Positions 6,626-13,593 of a stretch of DNA of 34,589 nucleotides are shown here, in pieces. The number at the start of each line of letters is the position of its first letter. Within the stretch, counting starts at the first letter, position 1. The notes beneath the pieces are model-generated. The model saw nothing but the letters and a program-made list of their open reading frames with translations. It had not been told where the DNA came from and did no database searches. The position numbers and the translations under genes were made by a program. Source of the DNA: a virus; the IMG/VR virus record IMGVR_UViG_3300045918_000291, positions 1-34,589 of that record. One strand, 5' to 3'.

Positions 6626-7512
6626 TATTTAGGGATCAAGACCATTAAGGAATAAATTTTAACCCACCACCAGCCCTTGCCATAGACAATATCGTGAACT
6701 TTGGTTCCCAAGACTGTCAGTTTCTCATTGTTCTGTTCCAGTAATACTTTTTCTAATTCCAGGGAGATAACTCTTTTTTGGGTATCGTTAATCATACTCC
6801 TGACCGCTTGAAGCTCTTGGACTCCATTTGGAGTGCCAAGGTCTATACGGGCTTTTGGGTCGCTAATAACCTCTATAGCCGGGTTTGAGGGGGTCTGCGG
6901 AGGCGTTGGGGTAACGTATCCGTACTTCTTAAATGTATTCTGGTCACCATAGAATACATCACCGTCTACGCCCCCTGAGATGCCTGCAAAGATACTATTG
7001 TTTGAATACTGTCTGAGAGCCATGAAAGGCCAGTCTGTGGCTGCTGGTGTGCCATCTGGGTTGTAGTCATACTGCGCCAACCATAAACCATAACCAGCAT
7101 TGACTATAGGAGTCCAGTCAAACTGTTTCATTCTCGATTGATCCATATAAATTAACGGCTTGACTTTGGTAACAGAATAAACCCTGTCCAGGAATTTCTT
7201 GCACCAGTCCACGCCTCCGGCATAGGTGACCTCGTAATCAAGGCAAAGTATCTCGCCATCCTTTAATTGACCGATTGTTTTGAGGAAATAATCAGCCTCG
7301 GATTCTGGGTTATTATTTAATTCAGGATGTGAATAATGGTAATAACCACAACAAAGACCCACGCGCCTTGCCTCTGACTGGTTACGGGAAAATTGTGAAT
7401 CAAGTAGTCCTACTCCCTCTGAAGTTTTTATAATTAAGAAATCAACAGCAGTTTTTAGAAGGTCGAAGTTTACAGTTCCCTGATAGTGTGATATATCAGC
7501 ACCTCTTATCAT
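6625..7512 (-). CDS. Endolysin, GH25 muramidase
   Basis: A 295-residue N-acetylmuramidase of glycoside hydrolase family 25. It cuts the glycan strands of peptidoglycan at the end of infection. Catalytic-site signatures are ADISHYQG at the N-terminus (D6), CLDYE (D92, E94) and GGVDGDVFYG near 181. The catalytic domain covers about residues 1-195. A Pro/Thr linker (TPTPPQTPSNPA) follows, then a coiled coil (about 225-265), and an aromatic hydrophobic end (KGWWWVKIYSLMVLIPK) instead of a standard wall-binding domain. There is no signal peptide, so export depends on the holin. The promoter is at 7519-7544, with -10 six bases before ATG. Confidence 0.93.
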   Translation of the reverse strand: MIRGADISHYQGTVNFDLLKTAVDFLIIKTSEGVGLLDSQFSRNQSEARRVGLCCGYYHYSHPELNNNPESEADYFLKTIGQLKDGEILCLDYEVTYAGGVDWCKKFLDRVYSVTKVKPLIYMDQSRMKQFDWTPIVNAGYGLWLAQYDYNPDGTPAATDWPFMALRQYSNNSIFAGISGGVDGDVFYGDQNTFKKYGYVTPTPPQTPSNPAIEVISDPKARIDLGTPNGVQELQAVRSMINDTQKRVISLELEKVLLEQNNEKLTVLGTKVHDIVYGKGWWWVKIYSLMVLIPK

Positions 7513-7544
7513 GGTTTAATTATATCACTATTTAATTACGTCAA
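7512..7544 (-). promoter_or_regulatory. Lysis promoter with degenerate operator copy 7
   Basis: The minus strand has an extended -10 TGATATAAT (hexamer 7519-7524) ending six bases before the endolysin ATG. A possible -35 TTGACG at 7539-7544 has only 14 bp spacing. The 16 bp at 7512-7527 match the shared palindrome in 14 positions but have lost symmetry in the half next to ATG. Confidence 0.55.
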
Positions 7545-7965
7545 ATGGTTCGGTATAGGTAACCACATTTATGGTTCTGAGTGGATTAGGATGGTAGGAA
7601 TAGACCCTTTGCAACTGATAACCTTTCCCCAGAGGAAGGTGGTCTGGGACATTCTCGGTTATGGTCGTTACCCCACAACCGACACCTTTTGCTGAAACCG
7701 CTTTAGTTGGTACATCGTAAGCAATGCCGTCTATGAAATGAGAAGTTACTGTGGGAATTTCCGTGGTGTATTTACAATAGTCTATCTGTATATACATATC
7801 TGTTCCCGACTTAACTGGTGAATTTAAGACTTTGAATGGTTGTTTAAAGTATATTGTTTTGTACGGATATACCAGCCAGACAAAGACAGTTATCACTAAT
7901 AAATATCCTAACAGAAGACCCCCCCAACCTAATAAAAGGAAATGCTTTTTTGATAGGTATTTCAT
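7528..7965 (-). CDS. Membrane-anchored extracytoplasmic protein
   Basis: A 145-residue protein with a basic N-terminus (MKYLSKKHF), one strong hydrophobic segment (residues about 10-33) and an external beta-rich domain containing two cysteines (about 64 and 97) that could form a disulfide. No family recognised. It overlaps the preceding 55-residue membrane protein as ATGA and lies just upstream of the endolysin. It may be a lysis accessory, a superinfection-exclusion factor, or a lipoprotein-like surface protein. No lipobox is seen. Confidence 0.6.
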   Translation of the reverse strand: MKYLSKKHFLLLGWGGLLLGYLLVITVFVWLVYPYKTIYFKQPFKVLNSPVKSGTDMYIQIDYCKYTTEIPTVTSHFIDGIAYDVPTKAVSAKGVGCGVTTITENVPDHLPLGKGYQLQRVYSYHPNPLRTINVVTYTEPFDVIK

Positions 7966-8129
7966 CGTTTTATAACTAAGTATATAACAGCTAACAATAC
8001 AGAAGTTACTATCAGGGAAACCATACCATAGACCAGTTTTTCAACCGGGGTTAACCTGAGATTAAATATTTCAATCGTGACAAAAATGCCACGGAGTTTT
8101 TCAATTAGATTGTCGTTATCTTTTGACAT
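7962..8129 (-). CDS. 55-residue single-pass membrane protein
   Basis: A short gene with a soluble N-terminal part (MSKDNDNLIEKLRG) and one C-terminal hydrophobic segment (residues about 33-53) ending in Lys-Arg. This is the topology of a tail-anchored or holin-like protein. The stop overlaps the next start (ATGA), which supports it being real. The -10 TATTAT ends six bases before ATG, matching the leaderless pattern of other units here. Function unknown; a second holin or antiholin is possible. Confidence 0.6.
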   Translation of the reverse strand: MSKDNDNLIEKLRGIFVTIEIFNLRLTPVEKLVYGMVSLIVTSVLLAVIYLVIKR

Positions 8130-8135
8130 ATTTTT

Positions 8136-8141
8136 ATAATA
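8136..8141 (-). promoter_or_regulatory. -10 element, leaderless-type
   Basis: Minus-strand TATTAT ends six bases before the ATG at 8129. No ribosome binding site is present; the -35 is not clear. Confidence 0.45.
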
Positions 8142-8147
8142 CAGAAT

Positions 8148-9311
8148 TTAGTTAAAAATTAAAGTCCTCGGAACAAAATCAGTTAAAGTTGAATCCTGTA
8201 AATCCTGAAAAGCAGGAGTAGTCGTGCCACTGACAGGGCCGGAATGCTGGACAATGATTAAGCCATCTGCTCCATTTCCCCCATCGACATTTGTACCTTT
8301 GTTCCCTTTCGGAGCGGTTATTCTGGCAGTTCCCAATGTGGCTGTCTGGCAGACTATAAGTATAGTGCCACCCGCGCCACCACCACCGCCACCAGTATAT
8401 CCTGAATCCCCATTCGCTCCATTGCCACCCCCATCTGTTATGGTGGCGGAAGTAGTAATCAAATTCTTTATGAAAAATACGATTATTGTCCCACCAGCTC
8501 CCCCTGCCCCTGTGGCAGATCCGTTACTTCCTCCACTTCCTCCCCCTCCGCCAAGGAGTAAAACAGTTCCGTCTAATGGGTTAGTGATTACTCCTCCATA
8601 AGCAGGAGTCCCTGTTCCAGAACCAGAACCCCAAGAAGCAACCCCGACTGAACCAGCTGCGCCATTTCCGCCTCCGCCTCCGCCTCCCCCATAACGAGAA
8701 CCGCCCGAACAAAGATCACTGCCACCACCGCCATTACCATTATTAGTAAAAGAATGGGTGTCCCTGTCTCCCCCGCTACCTTCTCCCTGATGTCCTTTTG
8801 CTCCGTCTGTAGAATAACTAGAGCCACCCCGGAAACCCAAAGCAGTCCCGTTGATTGTATTAGCAAAAGTAGCATCACCATTACAGGCAATGGGTAAAAT
8901 TCCAAAACCATTTCCATCCCAGTTATCTATTGTCCATGTACCACTCGAAACATTTATACTGGAATACATCATGACCTTAATTATTTGGAATTGTGATGCT
9001 CCAGAATCTATATATGTGTAATGGAGATTCTGTTCCAAAGTTAATGCAGTAGAACCACCACCTGAAGTGATTTTGTTGATTTCCCATTGCCCTGCTCCAG
9101 TTCCCCTGGTCTGATGAATAAAAATAATATCGCCATTTGAAAAACTAGCAGAGCCTGTGTTTAAAACATTCTGGCCAGAATTATTTGTCCCCGAACCGCC
9201 AACTAACGCTAATGAAGGAATTGTGGTGGTAGTACAAGGGCCTTCCCTTCCATCGCCATAGTTACCGAGTCCTATTCTGGACAGTCTTTGCCATTCATTT
9301 AATGCTCCCAT
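8148..9311 (-). CDS. Glycine-rich receptor-binding/adhesin protein
   Basis: A 387-residue protein. Residues 1-165 look like a beta-rich attachment part (SLALVGGSGTNNSGQNVLNT, SNGDIIFIHQTRG). Residues about 165-335 are interrupted glycine-rich stretches: SRYGGGGGGGG, LLLGGGGGSGG, YTGGGGGGAGG. Such stretches separated by strands recall polyglycine-type phage tip adhesins, where glycine helices pack into a sandwich and the variable loops contact the receptor. The last 50 residues are a short conserved-looking tail. It follows a tail-fibre gene (gap 9 nt), supporting a fibre-tip role. The start has no visible ribosome binding site. The match is by architecture, not homology. Confidence 0.55.
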   Translation of the reverse strand: MGALNEWQRLSRIGLGNYGDGREGPCTTTTIPSLALVGGSGTNNSGQNVLNTGSASFSNGDIIFIHQTRGTGAGQWEINKITSGGGSTALTLEQNLHYTYIDSGASQFQIIKVMMYSSINVSSGTWTIDNWDGNGFGILPIACNGDATFANTINGTALGFRGGSSYSTDGAKGHQGEGSGGDRDTHSFTNNGNGGGGSDLCSGGSRYGGGGGGGGNGAAGSVGVASWGSGSGTGTPAYGGVITNPLDGTVLLLGGGGGSGGSNGSATGAGGAGGTIIVFFIKNLITTSATITDGGGNGANGDSGYTGGGGGGAGGTILIVCQTATLGTARITAPKGNKGTNVDGGNGADGLIIVQHSGPVSGTTTPAFQDLQDSTLTDFVPRTLIFN

Positions 9312-9320
9312 ATATCATGA

Positions 9321-10445
9321 TTAAGGTAATTCGAACCTAAGTTCGACAAATAATCCTTTAGCCGGAGTGGTGGATATAGCATCAATGTCAATTTCGATAA
9401 TATCCCCAGTTACCACATCATCGTGTGCGCCATCAATAACTGCAGGGGTGGCAGCAGTCGAGGTATCAGTCTCCGTAGAATCTATAGTAATTTTTGTGGA
9501 TAACATATCCTGTGAATCGGTTTTATTCCTGATCTGAATATCTGTGGTATTGGTAGTTCCGGCAGTAAACACTGAGGCATTTACTCCTGTTAAGTTCATG
9601 CCATTTAGTTCTTCCGGAATACGGAAAAAGGCCTTACCGTCACCTATTCCTGTATTTGAATTTACGTCCATGACCTGAATCCCTATAACAGTAGGTTTAC
9701 GGACACGGCCAGTGCCTTTGACTTTTATATCCATACCAATATTGGTACTCGCTCCGGCAACACCAAGAATAACATTCGTGTTAGCAGGGGAGTTTTTCAT
9801 CGTCCAGTAATTAACAGGGGTGGCGGCAGCCACAATCGAAACAGCAAGAATTCCGTTCGAGTCATCGAGTTCATCGGGGATAATTGTGGGTAAGACTTCG
9901 GCCTTGAGTACAATCTGAGTTCTGTAATCGGCAATGTTGGCATTCAGTATTTCAGTTGCGCCATTGGCTACCGTAACTCTGGCAAGTACCATATAGTAGG
10001 CAGGAGTGGCGGGAGCCCCAGCACCGGGAGTACCTTTGACAATGATGAGTGTGGCTACGTTCGAGGCATCTTTGTCAGGGGCGGTTCCCGGGTCAATTTT
10101 TAGACAGGCCAAATCAATACGGACTTGCCCTGAGGAATTAGAATCAATGGCCAGTGTCCGGCTTCCGGTAGTTCCGTAGACCACAGCTTCCCAGAATTTA
10201 ATGGAGTCTGAGTCCTCGTCATCAAATGAATCGTTAGGAATATATCCCACCCCCTTGCCGACAAGTACCGACATCCCGGGAGTTCCAGACTGAACCACTG
10301 CCAAATCTCCCCCGGCCAGATCAACCACCCCACTGACGCTATCAATTAAATCTGAAGAGTTGCCACGGATATCGCCTTCGGAAGCACCACCGGAGCCATA
10401 CTCGTCTACCTCCATGCCATTTCTAACCCGTACGTCAACACTCAT
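9321..10445 (-). CDS. Tail fibre / baseplate appendage protein
   Basis: A 374-residue structural protein. The N-terminal half contains LAVVQSGTPGMSVLVGKGVG, RIDLACLKIDPG, and TVANGATEILNANIADYRTQ. These match the pattern of siphovirus fibre and baseplate proteins in which a trimerising shaft begins with a 'binding and release' strand region. The C-terminal half is beta-rich (DIQIRNKTDSQDMLSTKITI) and may be a receptor-binding or shaft domain. It overlaps the upstream gene by 4 nt yet has its own TATAAT six bases before ATG. It probably binds the tail tip and pairs with the glycine-rich protein downstream. Confidence 0.7.
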   Translation of the reverse strand: MSVDVRVRNGMEVDEYGSGGASEGDIRGNSSDLIDSVSGVVDLAGGDLAVVQSGTPGMSVLVGKGVGYIPNDSFDDEDSDSIKFWEAVVYGTTGSRTLAIDSNSSGQVRIDLACLKIDPGTAPDKDASNVATLIIVKGTPGAGAPATPAYYMVLARVTVANGATEILNANIADYRTQIVLKAEVLPTIIPDELDDSNGILAVSIVAAATPVNYWTMKNSPANTNVILGVAGASTNIGMDIKVKGTGRVRKPTVIGIQVMDVNSNTGIGDGKAFFRIPEELNGMNLTGVNASVFTAGTTNTTDIQIRNKTDSQDMLSTKITIDSTETDTSTAATPAVIDGAHDDVVTGDIIEIDIDAISTTPAKGLFVELRFELP

Positions 10446-10744
10446 ATGTTAATTATAATGTTTTTAACTTGGTGTTTCTTGGCATATTTAGTCATCCAGA
10501 AAAGGGTGAGTTCCCATGGGTTGAAGTGCTTTTCGAGAATCTTTTTCTTTTTAAGTTCGTACCCATCCTCAGTCTTGGTAAAGACAAACACCCCTAGGGT
10601 TCTATCCCCGCGGGTGACAAACGCAGTTATGCTGTCAGCGGAGGGGTTGGAAACTATATCCAGTTCTGCTCCCTTGCTCTGGGCGGTATGAACCAATGTC
10701 AAGAAGTCTTTTGAGAAGCCCGGACTGTATACTGAAATATCCAC
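10442..10744 (-). CDS. Hypothetical 100-residue protein, GTG start
   Basis: Starts with GTG (MDISVYSPGF). A mixed alpha/beta pattern with hydrophobic strands (FVTRGDRTLGVFVFTK), a basic stretch (LKKKKILEKHF) and a C-terminal strand KNIIINI. It could be a small enzyme-like or chaperone fold of the fibre cluster, but no family is recognised. GTG is chosen because the extended -10 TGCTATAAT ends nine bases upstream, immediately after a terminator, and no in-frame ATG lies near. It overlaps the fibre gene as ATGA. Confidence 0.55.
   Translation of the reverse strand: MDISVYSPGFSKDFLTLVHTAQSKGAELDIVSNPSADSITAFVTRGDRTLGVFVFTKTEDGYELKKKKILEKHFNPWELTLFWMTKYAKKHQVKNIIINI
10452..10457 (-). promoter_or_regulatory. 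-10 element for tail fibre gene
   Basis: Minus-strand TATAAT, six bases before the ATG at 10445 and inside the end of the upstream gene; no ribosome binding site. Confidence 0.5.
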
Positions 10745-10753
10745 GGTAAATAT

Positions 10754-10759
10754 ATTATA
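10754..10759 (-). promoter_or_regulatory. Extended -10 TGCTATAAT
   Basis: Minus-strand TATAAT preceded by TGC, nine bases before GTG 10744 and directly downstream of the terminator at 10764-10799. It restarts transcription for the fibre genes. Confidence 0.55.
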
Positions 10760-10763
10760 GCAC

Positions 10764-10799
10764 CAAAAAGGGGAGGCCAGTATTTTGACCTCCCCCTTT
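10764..10799 (-). terminator. Rho-independent terminator
   Basis: The minus strand has a long stem in which AAAAGGGGGAGG pairs with CCTCCCCTTTTT (one bulged G) around a short loop, with a T5 tail. It lies just past the stop of the gene ending at 10803. Because of its A and T flanks it could work in both directions. Confidence 0.85.
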
Positions 10800-10802
10800 T
10801 AG

Positions 10803-11054
10803 CTACAGAGAAAAGTTTATTTCCTTTTCTCCCTGTTCAAATCCCGCCTCCCAACCCGGACAACGCCCTTTCGGACTGAGGTTGGTACAAGTACACGGTA
10901 TCCATTCGTACTTGTGGGCCTCCAGTCTATCCATATATTTGAGTGCCTGACTTTTGGTCATGCCTTCAAACAACGGATACTTGGCGTAGTTCATGTGGTT
11001 TATTGAATAACGACAGTCTTTAACTGTCATTTGTAAATGAAACCCATGTCCCAT
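10803..11054 (-). CDS. Small cysteine-containing hypothetical protein
   Basis: An 83-residue protein starting MGHGFHLQMTVKDC. It has scattered Cys and His (H3, H6, C14, then CTCTNLSPKGRC), compatible with a small zinc site, and ends in an acidic helix. ATG at 11054 is chosen because GGGGGTGA stands eight bases upstream; an upstream GTG is only part of that site. It forms a two-gene unit with 11096-11320 bounded by terminators on both sides, a layout typical of accessory 'moron' genes. Function unknown. Confidence 0.6.
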   Translation of the reverse strand: MGHGFHLQMTVKDCRYSINHMNYAKYPLFEGMTKSQALKYMDRLEAHKYEWIPCTCTNLSPKGRCPGWEAGFEQGEKEINFSL

Positions 11055-11095
11055 TTTATTCACCCCCTATCAGTAATTAAATAAGCGGACTACGG

Positions 11096-11320
11096 TTAAG
11101 CTATCAGAATTTCCTCGTATAGCTTCTCCGTGCCTTTCGGTCCAGTCCATTCAAAAATATCGAATTGGATTTTATCCGGATCAGGCGTTTCAAATATGCT
11201 CAGTGAGTATTTCTGCCCCCGGGGCATATTGTGATTGTATTTCCGATACCTAGTTAGGGCTTCGGTAATTGTCTTACCGCCCCCCCAACCGTGCTGGTCG
11301 GAAACATAAAATGCCAACAT
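11096..11320 (-). CDS. Small hypothetical protein of bounded cassette
   Basis: A 74-residue protein (MLAFYVSDQHGWGGGKT onward) with an N-terminal strand, a helix with ITEALTRYRKYNH, strands (YSLSIFETPD, DIFEWTG) and a C-terminal helix. The strand-then-TEALxxY pattern is shared with the gene at 3264-3500. ATG at 11320 is set by AAAGGGGGTGA nine bases upstream. Its operon contains only this gene and the next, between the terminators at 11410-11446 and 10764-10799. A 5-bp hairpin at 11351-11365 lies just upstream. Function unknown. Confidence 0.6.
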   Translation of the reverse strand: MLAFYVSDQHGWGGGKTITEALTRYRKYNHNMPRGQKYSLSIFETPDPDKIQFDIFEWTGPKGTEKLYEEILIA

Positions 11321-11350
11321 TTTAGTCACCCCCTTTGTTAATGTGCTAAT

Positions 11351-11365
11351 GAGGCTAATTGCCTC
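11351..11365 (-). other. Short hairpin upstream of two-gene cassette
   Basis: GAGGC and GCCTC arms around TAATT. It is weak, with no T-run, and could be a small operator or a leader stem; significance uncertain. Confidence 0.3.
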
Positions 11366-11409
11366 TTGATTGATTATCCCTCCGTTTTATTTAATGGCGG
11401 TCTACCCAC

Positions 11410-11446
11410 AAAAAAACCATATTCCTGACCTCCCGGAAATGGTTTT
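11410..11446 (-). terminator. Rho-independent terminator after tail module
   Basis: On the minus strand AAAACCATTTCC pairs with GGAATATGGTTTT (one bulge) and is followed by a T7 run. It lies about 115 nt past the last tail gene (11561). The stretch 11330-11560 otherwise holds no gene that can be supported. Confidence 0.75.
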
Positions 11447-11560
11447 ATGACCTGTCAAGGCACTTTTTTGGATTCGAGGCTAAAATTGATAAATCAGAAG
11501 GCTAAAACTGCGTGGTGTTTGTACTTTTTTGGCCGAAAATCAAACCGTATCAAACTGGTA

Positions 11561-11689
11561 CTATGCTCCTTCGAGGACTTGCACTTTATGCCGGAGCCGG
11601 ATGACTTCCTTTTCGAGAGCAGCAATTCGTTTCATTAAGTCACTGATAATTTTTAACAGGTCTGGTGTTGAGATTGAATTTAAGTCCAT
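11561..11689 (-). CDS. 42-residue leucine-zipper-like protein
   Basis: A short gene, MDLNSISTPDLLKIISDLMK onward, with a heptad-like helix (IAALEKEVIRLRHKVQVLEG). It probably forms a parallel coiled coil. It begins one base after the stop of the tail hub gene and has an excellent ribosome binding site, GGGAGGT, eight bases before ATG. This makes it credible despite its size. Small coiled-coil proteins in this position often belong to the tail tip (XkdX-like). That is inference from position, not from a family match. Confidence 0.65.
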   Translation of the reverse strand: MDLNSISTPDLLKIISDLMKRIAALEKEVIRLRHKVQVLEGA

Positions 11690-11690
11690 A

Positions 11691-12731
11691 TTAGCTACCT
11701 CCCAGTAAAATAAAGTTGCCTAAAACTAGGCTTAATGTTTCCGTGTTATCACTGTTGTAAACTACCTGCCATTCATAGACTCGGAAACTGTCATCGATAT
11801 TATATACGCCATTTTTTATAATAAGCCGGATAATGTCACCCAGAGCAAAATCAGCAATAGTGGGGGTAGTTTTACGGACAAGGTCGAACCCTATCTTTAT
11901 TAGTGGGGCATTGTTCTGCCTGTTTACTGCTTCCCCCCGGCTGACTAAGGTTTCAGGTTCGCAGACCTCCATTTCATTATAGACAAATTCCCGTAATCCA
12001 TAGGTGGCTTGCGCCCCCGCGTCATCTGTTTCAGTCCTTATTTGATCTGAACTAGCAGAGGTAGTCCCGAGGACAATGGCACGGGTAGAGGGTTTGCTAA
12101 AGTCTTCTGTAATTCGGCAGGTCTTCATGTTTATGCCATATTCAAGGATAATAGAGTCACTTCGGTCTATCCCAATCATTGAACTGACGTTAAATATTTT
12201 GCTGGTATTTATTTCAAAATCAAAGCCGTCTGTCATGTTAGCGAGGCTGATAATTGCTTCCATGACATTTTGGTTATAATAAATCCTGTCCCGGGGCGTA
12301 GTTTCATCGACAGTGCCTTTAGTGATGCCAAGGTTACCGTTGGTATCTGCCTGAGTGGTATTGATTAAATCCCAAGCAATAAGTCCGGCATCAGTAAAGG
12401 TGTATTCCTTTTCCGCCACAGTATACCGGCTGTTTAATTGTTCCAGCCAGTCAAAGCAATGAATGGTTACCCAGTTCCCTCCTCTTTCGTTAAGTACGCC
12501 CTCGCGTGTGGCCTGTTCCCCTGCCCAGAATAAGTCACCATTACGGTAAATCCAGACAGTATAAACTCTGAGGGCAATCAGGGAGGTAAGTTTCTCATCA
12601 TTGGCAGGAACTTCAAAAGTACACTCGCCATAATTGTTGAGGCGTTTTCCGAACTGTAAACTACGATAGGTTTCAAATTCCCCGAGGTTATTGCCTGAGC
12701 CGTCTTTAACAAGGATTTTATATTCAATCAT
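11691..12731 (-). CDS. Tail hub / Gp37-like tail protein
   Basis: A 346-residue protein resembling the siphovirus ReqiPepy6 Gp37-like or Tal N-terminal family. The N-terminal beta region contains SLQFGKRLNNYGECTFEVPA and VWIYRNGDLFWAGEQATREG; GRRGNWVTI-type hub strands follow (RGGNWVTIHCFDWLEQL), and the C-terminus resembles the second hub domain (YEWQVVYNSDNTETLSLVLG). These proteins form the ring or cap at the tail tip and connect the distal tail protein to fibres. It follows the distal tail gene with 2 nt between them, the conserved siphovirus order. An AGGA sits nine bases before ATG. Confidence 0.8.
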   Translation of the reverse strand: MIEYKILVKDGSGNNLGEFETYRSLQFGKRLNNYGECTFEVPANDEKLTSLIALRVYTVWIYRNGDLFWAGEQATREGVLNERGGNWVTIHCFDWLEQLNSRYTVAEKEYTFTDAGLIAWDLINTTQADTNGNLGITKGTVDETTPRDRIYYNQNVMEAIISLANMTDGFDFEINTSKIFNVSSMIGIDRSDSIILEYGINMKTCRITEDFSKPSTRAIVLGTTSASSDQIRTETDDAGAQATYGLREFVYNEMEVCEPETLVSRGEAVNRQNNAPLIKIGFDLVRKTTPTIADFALGDIIRLIIKNGVYNIDDSFRVYEWQVVYNSDNTETLSLVLGNFILLGGS

Positions 12732-12733
12732 GG

Positions 12734-13579
12734 CTAGATTCCTGAATAAGCGTCACGGTAGGAAAAATTTAAATTGGTGGCAATAGTTAAACCAGAACCG
12801 ATAAAGAACCGGAGTTCATTCTCTCCCGGGGCTAAACTCCACAGGTCACCAGCAAGGTCTGGGTAAACATTAGTGATGCCATTTTTTATAGCAGTACGGT
12901 TTCTTACATCGATTATGACAGTGTCACCTCCCACAAGAACTGTGGATAAGGTAAATGTTTTTCCGGTAGTGACGTTCCCTATAGAGAAATCTTGTCCCGG
13001 CCCAGTGAGAGTAAATATCGGGTCAGTGACTTCATTCCCATTGTTTACGATAATATTATCAACTGCATCGTTACCCCCAGAAGGCGAACCGAGACTCATG
13101 GGGACATTGGAGGGGATGGATATTCCGCCCCTGACAATGGTTTGGCCTATATCATAAGAAAATAATTCCTGGGAGTAAAAACGCCAATCAGGAGCGACAA
13201 TATCAATCATAAAGGTATGAACCTGATGGTTGTAGGGGTTTACCATCTTCACGACTTCTCCCTCAAACTGCAGGTACAGGTCATCATAAGTAATGAATTT
13301 GAACAGTTTCATTGTCCCCGTTTGTCTGAGCGCATTTGAAAGAGTCCTGCGGAGAGTAAATACATCAGGGGAAACGATATCGCCTTGGATAGTCATTTGC
13401 CGTCTGCCAAATTTTGAATTGACATAGACTGCGCCATAAGGCCCAGCCACATCGTCAATAGATTCCTGAACATCGGGAAATTCAAATCCGCTGAATTCTC
13501 TGAGTATTGATCCAAGTTTATTGTCATAAAAAGTGAAGCTATTATTGTTTAACTGTTCGATGATAGTAAAGAGTTTCAT
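12734..13579 (-). CDS. Distal tail protein (Dit-like)
   Basis: A 281-residue protein of the siphovirus distal-tail family. It has a typical N-terminal belt domain, including GPYGAVYVNSKFGRRQMTIQ and the turn RRTLSNALRQTGTMKL, with the characteristic QFEGEVVKM and IDIVAPDWRFYS phrases. A C-terminal galectin-like domain with many Asn/Gly loops (VNNGNEVTDPIFTLTGPG) follows. It makes the hexameric ring at the tail tip on which the hub and fibres dock. Position between tape measure and hub is diagnostic. There is a -10-like TAAAAT six bases before ATG and no ribosome binding site. Confidence 0.88.
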   Translation of the reverse strand: MKLFTIIEQLNNNSFTFYDNKLGSILREFSGFEFPDVQESIDDVAGPYGAVYVNSKFGRRQMTIQGDIVSPDVFTLRRTLSNALRQTGTMKLFKFITYDDLYLQFEGEVVKMVNPYNHQVHTFMIDIVAPDWRFYSQELFSYDIGQTIVRGGISIPSNVPMSLGSPSGGNDAVDNIIVNNGNEVTDPIFTLTGPGQDFSIGNVTTGKTFTLSTVLVGGDTVIIDVRNRTAIKNGITNVYPDLAGDLWSLAPGENELRFFIGSGLTIATNLNFSYRDAYSGI

Positions 13580-13585
13580 ATTTTA

Positions 13586-13591
13586 ATTTTA
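13586..13591 (-). promoter_or_regulatory. -10-like element before Dit
   Basis: Minus-strand TAAAAT ends six bases before ATG 13579, in the 14-nt gap after the tape-measure stop. AT-rich, so weaker evidence than the others. Confidence 0.35.
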
Positions 13592-13593
13592 GT

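Noticed and set aside
11447-11638. Plus-strand 63-residue reading frame
   Set aside because: It lies opposite the coiled-coil gene at 11561-11689, has no convincing start signal and would be the only plus-strand gene.
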